This document shows, piece after piece, positions 1 through 8,705 of a stretch of DNA of 64,000 bases. The DNA is taken from the NCBI RefSeq assembly GCF_030116705.1, contig NZ_JAOTIK010000001.1, positions 5,732,501 through 5,796,500 of the forward strand, read 5' to 3'. Under the pieces are notes generated by a model. It was not told the DNA's origin. It saw only the letters and a program-made list of their open reading frames with translations, and did no database searches. Every line of letters begins with the position of its first letter. The first letter of the stretch is position 1. This stretch comes from Streptomyces sp. ML-6 (GTDB lineage: Bacteria > Actinomycetota > Actinomycetes > Streptomycetales > Streptomycetaceae). The position numbers were made by a program, and so were the translations under genes.

Positions 1-204
1 GGCGCGCACCGAATTCGGCACGGGCACCAGGGGGTTCCTCGAGACCCGCTTGTTGTCCATTCCGTTTCAGGGGCGGAATCATCCCGGGGTCGGGCCCAGG
101 GATGATTCGCGGAATCAGCGCTCTGTCGCGGGCGCCACCACCGGCCGGCGACGGCAGCAGTGGCGCCCGCGATTCCCCGGAGGGATCGCCCTTCGTGATT
201 CCTG
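1..204. other. Window edge, no gene supported
   Basis: The first 204 bases lie downstream of the minus-strand pentapeptide gene. I see no reading frame with Streptomyces-like codon use and a ribosome binding site, and no clear terminator. Confidence 0.4.
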
Positions 205-852
205 TCAGCGTGCGGAGCGCGGAGGAATGACGCTCACGCCGCCTCCCCGCCGACGAATCCACTCCTCGAGATCCGGTCCGCCCAGCTCCTCGACGCCGTC
301 CGCGGTGACGAGTTCGACCGGGCCGAAAACTGTCCCGGAGAAACCGTCGAGAACGGTGTTCTCGTCGAGCTTCACCTTGAACGAGTTCTCGTCCGCCACC
401 GCGTTCGTCAGGTCCGCGCCGCGGAGGTCGACGTCCAGCAGGGAGGCTCCCATCAGGCGGGCGCCGCGGAAGCTCGCCCCCGAGGCGTCCACGTCGTAGA
501 GCGAGGCCTTGACGAAGTCGACACCGTCGAGGGTCGCGCCCCGGAGCGTGGCGTCGTCCAGGTTCGCCCGTACCAGCGAGCCGTTGGTCAGGGTCGCGCC
601 GGAAAGGTCGGCGCCCTCGAGATCCGCGCGGTAGAACTCCGCACCCGCCAGGTTCGTACCGACCAGCTTGGCTTCGGTGAACCAGGACTCGGAGAAGTCG
701 CCGCCCGACAGATCCGCGCCACTGAAGTCGAGCCCCACACCGTCCAGCCCGCGGTCCTCCGGGCCCTCCAGCCATTCGCGCAGGCGATCGGCGGCAGCTC
801 GGTCGACGGGGTACTGGCGCGGTGCCCAGCCTTTACGGGTACCAGATGACAT
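205..852 (-). CDS. Pentapeptide-repeat protein, probable immunity protein of the adjacent toxin
   Basis: Predicted protein of 215 residues. About residues 38-155 are a run of A(D/N)LxG-type pentapeptide repeats, which fold into a right-handed quadrilateral beta-helix that mimics nucleic acid in the Qnr/MfpA family. The start is taken at the ATG at 852 (MSSGTRKGW), because the frame further upstream only shadows the toxin gene. It overlaps the last 20 bases of the toxin on the same strand, a layout typical of polymorphic toxin-immunity pairs. The family is known. The immunity role is inferred from position. A general cytoplasmic pentapeptide protein is the alternative. Confidence 0.8.
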   Translation of the reverse strand: MSSGTRKGWAPRQYPVDRAAADRLREWLEGPEDRGLDGVGLDFSGADLSGGDFSESWFTEAKLVGTNLAGAEFYRADLEGADLSGATLTNGSLVRANLDDATLRGATLDGVDFVKASLYDVDASGASFRGARLMGASLLDVDLRGADLTNAVADENSFKVKLDENTVLDGFSGTVFGPVELVTADGVEELGGPDLEEWIRRRGGGVSVIPPRSAR

Positions 853-3327
853 CGTCTTCCCAACCGTTCCTTTGGACGATGCCCTTGACATCATCGATCG
901 CTGCCTGGCTTGCGTTGCGCATGTCGAGAATAACAATACGGTGCTTGTCGACGATCTGTTCGGAGAGCTTCTTGACCCATTTGCCATTGTTGGCGGGGTC
1001 GTACGCGCCCTTGAAAGGCTGCGACTTGTCGCGGACGTTGTTGAACGGCGGCCAGTCGGAATGCACACCCTTGATGTCGTAATACTTGTCCGCGCTCGGG
1101 GAGTAGAACTCACCGCGGTCGGCCTGGGTGGGACGCTGGATGTCGTCGGGAAGCCGTCCGGTTTCACGGAGGTCCAGACCCACCCGGGCCTCGTCCTTCG
1201 AGGGTTCCGAGATGCCGCCGTTCTTGTCCGGGTCGCGCTGCAATTCGTCGAAGTCCTCGGGGCTGCGCTGTTCCACCTCGTCGAGGTGACCCCAGTGGTC
1301 GGCCCGTTCCTGCGGTGTGAGTTCCGGAAGGGGTTCGTTCACACGGTCCCCGGGAACGCCACCGGCCGGCTCGCCGTCCGGAGTCCCGTTCCCGCCACCG
1401 TTGTTGGGCTCGTCGCCGTGGTTGCCGGTGTTGTCCGGGGTGTGGTCGCCGCCGCCGTTGCCGGGTCCGCCATTGTCGGGGCCGTCGTTGTGTCCGTTTC
1501 CGCCGGGGCCGTCGTTGTTGTGGCCGCCGGTGGGGGGCGGGTCCTGGTGTCCGCCGCTGTTGCTGTGTCCGCCGTCGTTGGGGTGGGGGTTGGGGCCGGG
1601 TCCGTCGGTGTGGCCGTTGCCGTTGGTGTGGGTGTTGGGCGGTTCGTGGCTGTTGGTGGGTCCGTGGCCGAGGTCGTCGGTGCGTCCGCCGGGGAGGTTG
1701 TCGCCGACCTGTCCGGTGGGGATGTTGTCACCGACGTTGCCGCCGGGGAGGTTGTCGCCGGTGCGGCCGAGGTCGCCGAGGCCGGTGGGGTCGCTGCCCA
1801 GGCGGATGGCGTCGTCGCCGTTGCGGGCGCCGACACCGGCCAGGGCGGGTTCCCGCACGGGGGTGCTGGTGTGCGGGGCGGGGCTGTTGGTGTCGGTGTG
1901 CGGGGTGGTGGGGTTGGGGGTGTTCTCCGTGGGGGCGTCCTTGGCGTGCTGGACGATGTCGCCGTTCTTGTCGAGGAGGTTGCCGTCGCGGTCGACGTAC
2001 TGGATGGGGTCGTCGGCGGCGGTGGGGAGCTTGGTGGTGCCCTCGGGCAGGACGGGGGCGTCGTCGGGGAACTTGACGTTCCCGTTCGGGAGTTCGATCC
2101 CGCCGTCGGGAACCTTGGCGCCGTCGGGGAGGTGGAAGGTGCCGTCGGGCAGCATCGTCGACCCGTTGGGCAGGGTGATGGCGTTGTCGGGGAGGTTGGG
2201 GATGTCGATGGTGCCGATGCCCTTGAGGCCCTGGGTGATGTCGCCGATCTTGGAGAGGCCGGAGCCGGCGCCCTTGGCGATGTAGGTCATCGGGTCGATG
2301 AACTTGCCGGTCTTGCCGGCGACGGAGAGGGCCTTGGCGACGGCTCCGGCCTTGCCGGCGCCGGAGGCGGCGGCGCCGGCGCCGCCGGTGAAGACGGTGG
2401 TCAGGACGTTGAAGGTGACCGCGCCGGCGGCGCGGGCGGGGTTCTTGCCCCATTGGTCCCAGGCGACCAGGGCCTTGCCGGTTTCCTTCATGGCGGTGCG
2501 TGAGTCGCGGAGCCAGGAGGGGAGTTTGTCGTCGGGCAGGGTCCAGAACAGGGCGCCGGCGCCGGGGACGGCGGTGATGACGAGGCCGGTGGCGAGCTGG
2601 GCCAGGCCCTTCCAGGCCTGTCCCATGGCTTCCCAGCCGCCGAAGCCGACGAGGGTGCCCAGGCCCTTGATGGTGCCCCAGACGCCGTCGACGATCAGGC
2701 CGTCCCAGACGAAGGACTTGACCCAGTGGCCGACCTCGTACCAGTGGTGTTTCTCCTCGACGGGGTCGCCCCAGGGGAGTTTGGCGTTCTTGAGGTCCTC
2801 GGCGTTGAAGCCGTACTGGTCCTTGCGTTCGGAGCCGTCCCCGGCGACCATCTGGGTGCCGCCGAACAGGGCGGTGATCTTGTTGTGGCAGGTGCGTTCG
2901 GCGGCCCAGAACGCGGCGACGGTCGCGGTGATGTCGTCACGGAGCTGGTTGTGCTCCTCGACCTTGTCGCCGTCGTACTCCCACTCGTCGTCGTCCTTGT
3001 TCTCGTTGACGAAGGTGGTGGCCTCGGTCTTGAGGCGGGCGAGTTTGGTGACGAGGGGCGGATCTCGGTGGCGTAGTCGGACAGGGAGGTGGCGACCTTC
3101 TCGAGGTCGTCGGCGAAGGTGTCGGCCCGGTCCCTGACGGGTTTCGTCGAGGCGAACAGCTGCTCGGCCTCGGGGGCCTTGTAGTAGGCGGACAGGGCCT
3201 GGAACTGGGTGTGGACGGAGGAGCCGGTCTCGCGGATGTGGCCGGCGTCCTTCGTCAGGGACGCGTGGTCCTTCTCCAGCCGGCCCAGGTCACCGGTGTA
3301 CTGGGGGATCGCCTCGGGCTTGATCAT
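833..3327 (-). pseudogene. Polymorphic toxin of the type VII secretion type, frame broken by one base
   Basis: The gene reads as two pieces. Codons from the ATG at 3327 encode a WXG100/PPE-like helical N-terminus ([10 protein letters not shown]) to about residue 91. The sequence then continues in another frame down to the stop at 833. Restoring one base in the G run at 3056-3059 (four G, five needed) gives one 831-residue protein. Its order is: helical secretion domain, hydrophobic alanine/glycine-rich segment, degenerate LPDG/LPNG repeats, long Gly/Asn/His/Pro linker, and a C-terminal toxin domain of about 130 residues. That domain has an acidic residue in EARVGLDL and a DIK motif in YYDIKG, which suggests a PD-(D/E)XK nuclease fold (inference). 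The start overlaps the upstream stop as ATGA. Sequencing error or real inactivation cannot be told apart here. Confidence 0.75.
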
Positions 3328-3737
3328 CGGGTCTGCACCCCGGGCTTCTTCGGGTCCAGGTCGACCGCGCCCAGGGCCTTGCGCTGGGCCTCGGCGGCCA
3401 TTTCCAGGTCGCCGTTGAGGTAGGCGGTCGTGGCGTCGACCGCGCCGGTCAGCGACTTCCCGGCCCGGGCCGCGATGAACTTCAGGTCCCCGGTGGTGTG
3501 CTCGGCGAACTGCGACAGGGCCAGCGCGACCAGACCGCCCACGGCCTCCTCACCCTTGCCGTCCCCGCCACCCCCGCCACCGGCGCCGGCATCGGCACTG
3601 ATCGTGCCCGCACTCGACGCCGCCGACGTCAGATGATCACCGTACGACGTCACATGCGTCTGAATCTTCGACGCCGTCTCACCCGTCGTCTTCAGCACAC
3701 CCTGAATACCCTGCGGCTTCAGATCCCACCCAGTCAC
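3324..3737 (-). CDS. Small T7SS-associated protein, DUF6507-like
   Basis: Protein of about 137 residues beginning [14 protein letters not shown], with a Ser/Ala/Gly-rich helical body and a glycine run in the middle. I think it belongs to the Streptomyces DUF6507 family found beside WXG100 genes, but this is from memory of the N-terminus. The start is the second of two consecutive GTG codons (3737, alternative 3740) after a GGGGG ribosome binding site. The earlier in-frame ATG has no such site and its translation looks non-native. The stop overlaps the toxin start by four bases (ATGA), so the two are co-translated. It is probably a chaperone-like partner or co-secreted substrate of the toxin. 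Confidence 0.7.
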   Translation of the reverse strand: MTGWDLKPQGIQGVLKTTGETASKIQTHVTSYGDHLTSAASSAGTISADAGAGGGGGGDGKGEEAVGGLVALALSQFAEHTTGDLKFIAARAGKSLTGAVDATTAYLNGDLEMAAEAQRKALGAVDLDPKKPGVQTR

Positions 3738-4056
3738 CACAACACCCCCGTGAACTACCTGAAAACATCGAACCGGACGACTCCGGCCAAAAGGTCTGGC
3801 GCGGAGACGAAGAGAGAACCCACCGGACGGCAACCGACCCGGCGGGCGATCCCGGCAAAGACCCCGACCAGAGGAACCGCCCGGCCGGGGCCCCGTCGTC
3901 CGACGGAATCGACCGGACCCCGTCGGCCGACGGAAACGGCCGGGAGGGCCGCCGAAGAGTTCGACCGGGAAGAACAGCCGAAGAGCCCGGCCAGGAAGGA
4001 CGGCCGAACCGGCCGAGAGGAACGACCGGATCGGCCGGGAAGAGCGACCGAAGGAC
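3738..4056. other. Purine-biased intergenic region with degenerate GACCGG/GGCCGA repeats
   Basis: About 320 bases separate the DUF6507-like start from the ESAT-6-like stop. The plus strand is rich in G and A, with recurring CCGAAGAG, GACCGG and GGCCGA words, especially 3880-4050. No reading frame here looks native. It must contain the promoter or leader of the toxin gene pair, but I cannot point to -10 and -35 boxes. Confidence 0.5.
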
Positions 4057-4368
4057 TCAGCCGATGTTGTCGACCGCGGCCTTGGCGCGCGTGATCGTGT
4101 GCTGCGCGGTGCCGTCGTTCTTCTCCAGCGTCGTCTTGAGCAGCTGGATGATGTTCTTGACCTCCTGCGAGGAACGGTTCCACCGCAGTTCCTTGCCGTG
4201 GTACTCGTCCGCCACGCCGTCGGCCGCGAAGTCCGCCATCGCCGCCTTGACCTGGCCGTCGCGCGCCGTGATGACCTCCTCCAGCCGCGCGATCACCACC
4301 TGGATGTTGCCCTGCGCGTCCGCGGACGCGCCCGTGTCGTACGCACGACGGTCAGTGCCACCGGCCAT
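4057..4368 (-). CDS. ESAT-6-like (WXG100 superfamily) protein
   Basis: Protein of 103 residues beginning [13 protein letters not shown] and predicted to be an all-helical hairpin (helices around residues 20-50 and 60-100), the size and shape of WXG100/ESAT-6 proteins exported by type VII systems. The helix-turn region reads [10 protein letters not shown] rather than a canonical WXG. Streptomyces relatives are labelled pore-forming ESAT-6 family. The ATG at 4368 sits 9 bases after GGGGAG. Two TTG codons just before it are alternative starts. It is flanked by the toxin pair and the second WXG100 gene on the same strand, so it is likely a co-exported partner. Confidence 0.75.
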   Translation of the reverse strand: MAGGTDRRAYDTGASADAQGNIQVVIARLEEVITARDGQVKAAMADFAADGVADEYHGKELRWNRSSQEVKNIIQLLKTTLEKNDGTAQHTITRAKAAVDNIG

Positions 4369-4485
4369 CAACAATCACTCCCCGTGAAAACCTGTCAGAA
4401 AAGAACGCAATGGAATGGAACGAGCCGAAACGAGCCGGAACGGAACAGGCCGCGATGAAACGGGCTGCTGCGGAACGGGACGGAG

Positions 4486-4598
4486 CGAACCGGAATGGAA
4501 CGAACTGGGACGGAGCGAACCGGCGCGGAACGAACCGGCGCGGAACGAACCGGAACGGAGCGAACCGGAACGGAGCGAACCAGGGTGGAACGGAGCCC
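4486..4598. repeat. Degenerate 15-bp tandem repeat between the two WXG100 genes
   Basis: Seven or so units of a 15-bp motif close to GGAACGGAGCGAACC, itself built from three 5-bp words, run through this intergenic stretch. The least degenerate copies are at 4540-4585. Less regular GGAAC/GAACC words extend back to about 4410. Confidence 0.8.
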
Positions 4599-4609
4599 GG
4601 CCGTCGTCG

Positions 4610-4942
4610 TCAGCGGGCGCCGAAGCGTGCCGCGTCGAAGTTCGCGGTCGACATCTGCTGCCGCGCGTTGTCGCCCTGCTCCTGGTCGCCCGAGCTGAAC
4701 GCGGACTCCATCCCGGACTGACCGCCCAGGAGAGCCGCCAGCGAACCGTTCAGCGCCGCCGTGATCTCGTCCGACCGGTTCTTGAACGAGTCGAACGCCA
4801 CCCGCCCCGAACCGTGGAACTTCCCCTCCAGCGGGGCCGCCGCCTGCAGCAGCTGACGGATCAGCAGCCCCAGGTCGTCACTCGACCCACGAGACTTCGA
4901 CGACAGAGTCGTCAGAACCTGCGCCCCCATGTCGAACTTCAT
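4610..4942 (-). CDS. WXG100-family type VII secretion target
   Basis: Protein of 110 residues starting MKFDMGAQVL. Two predicted amphipathic helices flank a turn near FHGSGRVAFDSF, where the aromatic-Gly motif of the family is expected, and a flexible C-terminus ends in FDAARFGAR. The length is typical of the family. The ATG at 4942 follows a G-rich ribosome binding site (GGGGG then ATCGA). It is the first gene of the minus-strand cluster that also holds the ESAT-6-like protein, the DUF6507-like protein and the toxin. No EccC/EccD secretion machinery is present in the window, so export would rely on apparatus encoded elsewhere. Confidence 0.8.
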   Translation of the reverse strand: MKFDMGAQVLTTLSSKSRGSSDDLGLLIRQLLQAAAPLEGKFHGSGRVAFDSFKNRSDEITAALNGSLAALLGGQSGMESAFSSGDQEQGDNARQQMSTANFDAARFGAR

Positions 4943-5368
4943 TCGATCCCCCTGCCAGGCTGCGTGAACACATGTTTCATCATGCCTATCAATTCGACGG
5001 GGTCGGAGGCAATCGGGATCCCGGAGCTGTGGACGGGCTGTGACAGAGCAGACAGTCGTCCGGTATGCGCAATGCGGGTCGGGTGTGCGGTACTTGGCCG
5101 GGGCGCCGGGCGGAGCGGCTCCCTCGACGACAACACCCTCCCGGGGGCCCGTTCGGCCCTGGTGCCGTGATCATGATCACGGCCACCGTGGGTGGGGCCA
5201 TGGTGGCGCATACCGCGTCATCGGGTGCCTCGGGGGCTCTGCTTGCTCCCGATCTGCGACAGAATGCGGTCCGGCACAAGCCGTGTCGCCGCCGGCCAGT
5301 ATTCACATCCGCGCCTGCTGCACAACCCTCTCCTGTCCGCACCGTGGGTGCGGATCGCGCGACGACTC
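4943..5368. other. Divergent intergenic region between the WXG100 cluster and the P450
   Basis: This stretch of 426 bases must carry the promoters for the minus-strand WXG100 gene and the plus-strand P450. Open frames across it lack native codon use. AT-richer words such as TTTCATCATGCC near 4976-4987 lie close to the WXG100 start, but I cannot assign a promoter with confidence. Confidence 0.4.
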
Positions 5369-6661
5369 ATGGAGTGCAGATTGACCACGACATTCCGCTC
5401 CCGCCTCACCGCCCGCATCGGGCGCGCCTATCTGTCCAGGATCCAGAAGTACGGAATCGGACCCTCCACGATCAGGCTGCTGCCCGACGACCTGCTGATG
5501 ATGATGCGCAGGGACGGCCTAGACCCGGTGGAGAAACTGGCCAGGACCCGGGCGAAGAGGCCGGTGTCCAAAGTGTCGTTGCCGTTCGGCATGGACGCCT
5601 GGGTGGTCAGCGGATACGAGGAGTCGAAGGCCGTCCTCGGCTCGGCCGACGGGTTCAGCACCGACTTCGCCCACCTCGCGACGAACGCCGGGGTGGCGGC
5701 CGAGCAGAGTCCCGGCGGGCTCGGGTTCAACGACCCCCCGGTGCACACCCGGCTGCGCCGCATCCTCACCCCGGAGTTCACGATGCGCCGGCTGCGGCGC
5801 CTGACGCCCCGGATCGACGCCATCATCGAGGAGCGCCTGGACGCGATGGCGGCCTCGCGCGGCCCGGTCGACCTGGTGCAGGGGTTCGCGCTGCCGATCC
5901 CCTCCCTCACGATCTGCGAACTGCTCGGCGTGCCGTACGAGGACCGTCACGACTTCCAGAAACTGGCCATGGACCGGTTCGACCTCTTCGGCGACGCGAC
6001 CGCGCCGTTCGGAGCGATGTCGGAGTCGCTGGAGTACTTCAGGGGTGTCGTCCGGGCACAGCGGAAGAACCCGGGCGACGGCCTGCTCGGCATGATCGTG
6101 CGGGAGCACGGTGACGACGTCGACGACGAGGAACTCGCGGGCCTCGCCGACGGGGTGCTCACCGGCGGATTCGAGACGACCGCCAGCACGATCGCCCTCG
6201 GCTCCCTCGTCCTGCTCCGGGACCGGGACGTCTTCGAGCGAATACGCACGGACGACACCGTGATCGCGCCCTTCGTCGAGGAGGCGCTGCGTTACCTGTC
6301 CGCCGTGCAGATCGCCTTCCCCCGGTTCGCCCGCCGGGACATGGAGATAGGCGGCGTGACCATTCCCCGGGGCGACATGGTGCTCTGCTCGCTGAGCGGC
6401 GCCAACCGCGACGCCTCGTACGTCGAGGACGACGGCCGCTTCGACCTGGACCGCATCCCCTCCGCGAGCCACCTCGCCTTCGGCCACGGCATCCACCGCT
6501 GCGTGGGCGCCGAACTGGCCCGCATGGAACTGCGCGCGGCCTACCCGGCCCTGGTGCGGCGGTTCCCCGGGATGAGGCTCGCCGTCCCGCCGCAGGACCT
6601 CTCCTTCCGCAAGGTGTCGATCGTGTACGGGATCGAGTCGCTGCCGGTGCACCTGCGCTGA
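5369..6661 (+). CDS. Cytochrome P450
   Basis: Haem-thiolate monooxygenase of about 430 residues, normal for soluble bacterial P450s. Visible landmarks are the I-helix oxygen-binding segment GGFETTAS (Glu269, Thr270-271), the ExxR pair Glu305/Arg308 in EEALRY, and the haem loop FGHGIHRCVG with the axial Cys378. The ATG at 5369 is used. A TTG at 5381 is a good alternative because GGAG lies just before it, and residues further upstream do not look native. No ferredoxin, reductase or biosynthetic genes are adjacent, so redox partners and substrate cannot be inferred. Confidence 0.9.
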   Translation: MECRLTTTFRSRLTARIGRAYLSRIQKYGIGPSTIRLLPDDLLMMMRRDGLDPVEKLARTRAKRPVSKVSLPFGMDAWVVSGYEESKAVLGSADGFSTDFAHLATNAGVAAEQSPGGLGFNDPPVHTRLRRILTPEFTMRRLRRLTPRIDAIIEERLDAMAASRGPVDLVQGFALPIPSLTICELLGVPYEDRHDFQKLAMDRFDLFGDATAPFGAMSESLEYFRGVVRAQRKNPGDGLLGMIVREHGDDVDDEELAGLADGVLTGGFETTASTIALGSLVLLRDRDVFERIRTDDTVIAPFVEEALRYLSAVQIAFPRFARRDMEIGGVTIPRGDMVLCSLSGANRDASYVEDDGRFDLDRIPSASHLAFGHGIHRCVGAELARMELRAAYPALVRRFPGMRLAVPPQDLSFRKVSIVYGIESLPVHLR

Positions 6662-6927
6662 GACCGAGCCGGAGCGGTGCTCGCCTCCGTCGTGCCCCGG
6701 TCCCCTCGCGCGCTGGGCTCCCGCCGGTCCCGGTCCCGGGGATTCGCCGCCGACCCGATGACGCCCCGAAGCCGACCCGCGGCCGGCCCGGCGGGCACCC
6801 CGCCGACGCCTGACGTGAACGGGCGGCCCGGCACGAGCTTGTGGTGCCGTTGCCGCCGCACGATCATGGGCCCATGTCAACTCGTGCCGGACCATTTGAC
6901 GTTGCGTCGGTTTTGCAGGAGGTGAAG

Positions 6928-8022
6928 ATGGTCCGCCTGGAGGGGCTGGTACGGCTCCGAGGGCTCGACCTGCCCCTGTTGCGCCGGGCCGCCGCGTCGG
7001 TGCCGGGCGCCGTGACCGATGCCTGGCCCGTCGAGGTCGAGAACCTGCTGCGGGCGGCCGTCTCGCGGCTGGACGGCGATCTCCGGGAGGCGGCCGGGCG
7101 CACGCTCGGACTGGCGCCCGGCCTGCGCGACCGCGCGGCTGCCGACCGGCGCCGCCTCGCCGCCCAGGTGTACGGCCTCAGTGTGGAGCGCTTCCGCAAG
7201 AGCCAGGAGGAGATGGTCCTCGGTCAGGTCGCCGAGTGGGTGTGCTGGATCGCCGACACCGGGAACATCGCCGACACCGGGAACCGGGACGCAGCCCGGA
7301 CCGGCGTCATGCCGGCCCCGCACCTGCAGCACCGCACCCTGCGCCTGACCCGGTCCGGGAGACCGCTGACCATCACCCTGCACATCCACCCCGCCGAACT
7401 CCTGCGCAACGTCGACGTGATCGTCTCCCCGAGCAATACGCATCTGGGGCTTCCGGAGATGTACAAGGCGTCCGTGTCGGCGTCGCTGCGCCGGGCGGGG
7501 GCGGTGCGCGACGCGGCGGGCGACGTGGTCGAGGACCCCGTCCACGACGACCTGGCCGAATGGCGAGGGAAGCACGGCGTGCTGCACCGCCCCGTCCTGC
7601 CCGGGACCGTCGCGCCCACCGGGCCGGGCGCCCTGGCGGAACAGGGCGTCCGCCGCATCTACCACGCGGTGGTCGCCGTCCCGAGACCCGGCACCAACGA
7701 CTACGAGGTCACCCCGCAGAACGTCGCCGCCGCGGCCGCCCGCGCACTCGCCCTGATGTCCGGGGAACGCGACGCCCACACCCCGCCGCTGCGATCCGTC
7801 TGCTTCCCCCTCCTCGGCGCGGGACGCGGCGGGCTGGCACCGGAGAGCAGCGTCAGCGCCCTGTGGACGGCGCTGGCGGCGGACGCCGACCGGGACCGCG
7901 AACTGCACCTGGTCGTCCGCAGACCACTGGTGGCGGACCTGGTGACGGAGGTGCTCGGCGGCCGGACCGACCCCGGCCCACCGGCCGGGCCCGAGGAACG
8001 GGAAGGACACGGATGCGGGTGA
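6928..8022 (+). CDS. Macro-domain (ADP-ribose-binding) protein with helical N-terminal module
   Basis: Protein of 364 residues. Residues 1-105 form a helical module (EVENLLRAAV to VLGQVAEWV) of a kind seen at the N-terminus of actinobacterial conflict proteins. Residues about 160-345 resemble a macro domain: VDVIVSPSNTHL (162-173) matches the adenine/ribose-binding strand and loop, and PLLGAGRGG (294-302) the phosphate-binding loop. An in-frame six-residue duplication, IADTGN twice, links the two. The start is the ATG at 6928, three bases after a perfect AGGAGGTG. An earlier in-frame ATG at 6874 lacks a site. It overlaps the next gene by 10 bases. The likely role is binding or hydrolysing an ADP-ribose phosphate made by the RES toxin two genes downstream (inference). 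Confidence 0.75.
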   Translation: MVRLEGLVRLRGLDLPLLRRAAASVPGAVTDAWPVEVENLLRAAVSRLDGDLREAAGRTLGLAPGLRDRAAADRRRLAAQVYGLSVERFRKSQEEMVLGQVAEWVCWIADTGNIADTGNRDAARTGVMPAPHLQHRTLRLTRSGRPLTITLHIHPAELLRNVDVIVSPSNTHLGLPEMYKASVSASLRRAGAVRDAAGDVVEDPVHDDLAEWRGKHGVLHRPVLPGTVAPTGPGALAEQGVRRIYHAVVAVPRPGTNDYEVTPQNVAAAAARALALMSGERDAHTPPLRSVCFPLLGAGRGGLAPESSVSALWTALAADADRDRELHLVVRRPLVADLVTEVLGGRTDPGPPAGPEEREGHGCG

Positions 8023-8702
8023 ACCCCTTCGCGATGCTCGCCGTCGTCGCGGCGGACTGGCCCCGGCTCGGACCGCTGCTCGCCCCCGGCGCGCACCAGG
8101 AGTTACGCGCCCTGCTGGTCGACGTACGCATCGCTCTGCGGACACACGCCCCGGACGTCCGTGATCATGAAGGGGCCGGTCACGGCGCGGCGGACCGGGC
8201 GGTACGGGCCGTGCTCGCCGCGCTTCCGGACGCCGAGGCGGCCCGGCTCCGCGGTGTCGGCGGCCCGGGACGGTTCGTGGGCACCTCACCGTCCGCCGTC
8301 CACCAGGGTTTCGACGCCCTGGACCTCTGCATGCTCGTGATCGACGACAACCCGATGGTCGGCCCGCTCCTGGGCCCGGTCCGCGAACGCCTGCTGCGGG
8401 CACCGGCGTCGAGCCCGCAGGGGCCGGGGCCCGTCGATCCCCGGCTGATCGTCCTGACCCGCGAGAACGGCGAACGACAGCTCCCCACCTTCCAGTTCGA
8501 GACCGGAACCATGCCGTGGGAGGTCGTCCTGGAGGTGGCCGACGTACTGCACCCCGAGAGGGACCCCTGGGGCGCCGCCGACTGGTGGCTCTCCGCGAAC
8601 GCGTGGACGGGCACCGCGCCCGCCGGCCTCCTCGGGCAGGGCCGGGACCCCGAACTCCTGGGCGCGGCACGCACGCTCACCGTCACGGGCGGGGAGTGGT
8701 AG
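8013..8702 (+). CDS. Probable antitoxin of the RES toxin (MbcA/ParS/Xre-like C-terminal domain)
   Basis: Protein of 229 residues starting MRVNPFAMLA, with its ATG inside the last codons of the macro gene. Residues about 157-222 (LPTFQFETG, then a Trp-rich WGAADWWLSANAW and PAGLL) match the pattern of the toxin-binding domain of RES-partner antitoxins, including the F-Q-F entry and the W-x-x-P/N-x-W core. The first 150 residues are helical and contain no helix-turn-helix I can recognise, which is unusual because most such antitoxins are Xre-type regulators. It ends three bases before the RES gene, and antitoxin-before-toxin order is standard. The function is inferred from domain pattern and context. 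Confidence 0.6.
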   Translation: MRVNPFAMLAVVAADWPRLGPLLAPGAHQELRALLVDVRIALRTHAPDVRDHEGAGHGAADRAVRAVLAALPDAEAARLRGVGGPGRFVGTSPSAVHQGFDALDLCMLVIDDNPMVGPLLGPVRERLLRAPASSPQGPGPVDPRLIVLTRENGERQLPTFQFETGTMPWEVVLEVADVLHPERDPWGAADWWLSANAWTGTAPAGLLGQGRDPELLGAARTLTVTGGEW

Positions 8703-8705
8703 ACC

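Noticed and set aside
10..30. Cloning-adaptor-like GAATTCGGCACG at the window start
   Set aside because: The match stops after 12 bases and continues as ordinary high-GC sequence, so I treat it as chance.
853..1167. Upstream extension of the pentapeptide protein by about 105 residues
   Set aside because: The segment is Ser/Thr/Arg-rich shadow translation of the toxin gene on the same strand, with no ribosome binding site.
668..2503. 611-residue plus-strand frame opposite the toxin gene
   Set aside because: It is Val/Gly/Ala-rich antisense of the LPDG and linker repeats of the toxin, not an independent gene.
4415..5170. Plus-strand frame across the WXG100 gene and the 15-bp repeat
   Set aside because: It follows the repeat words (ERTGAERTG) and the antisense of the WXG100 gene, with no native codon use.
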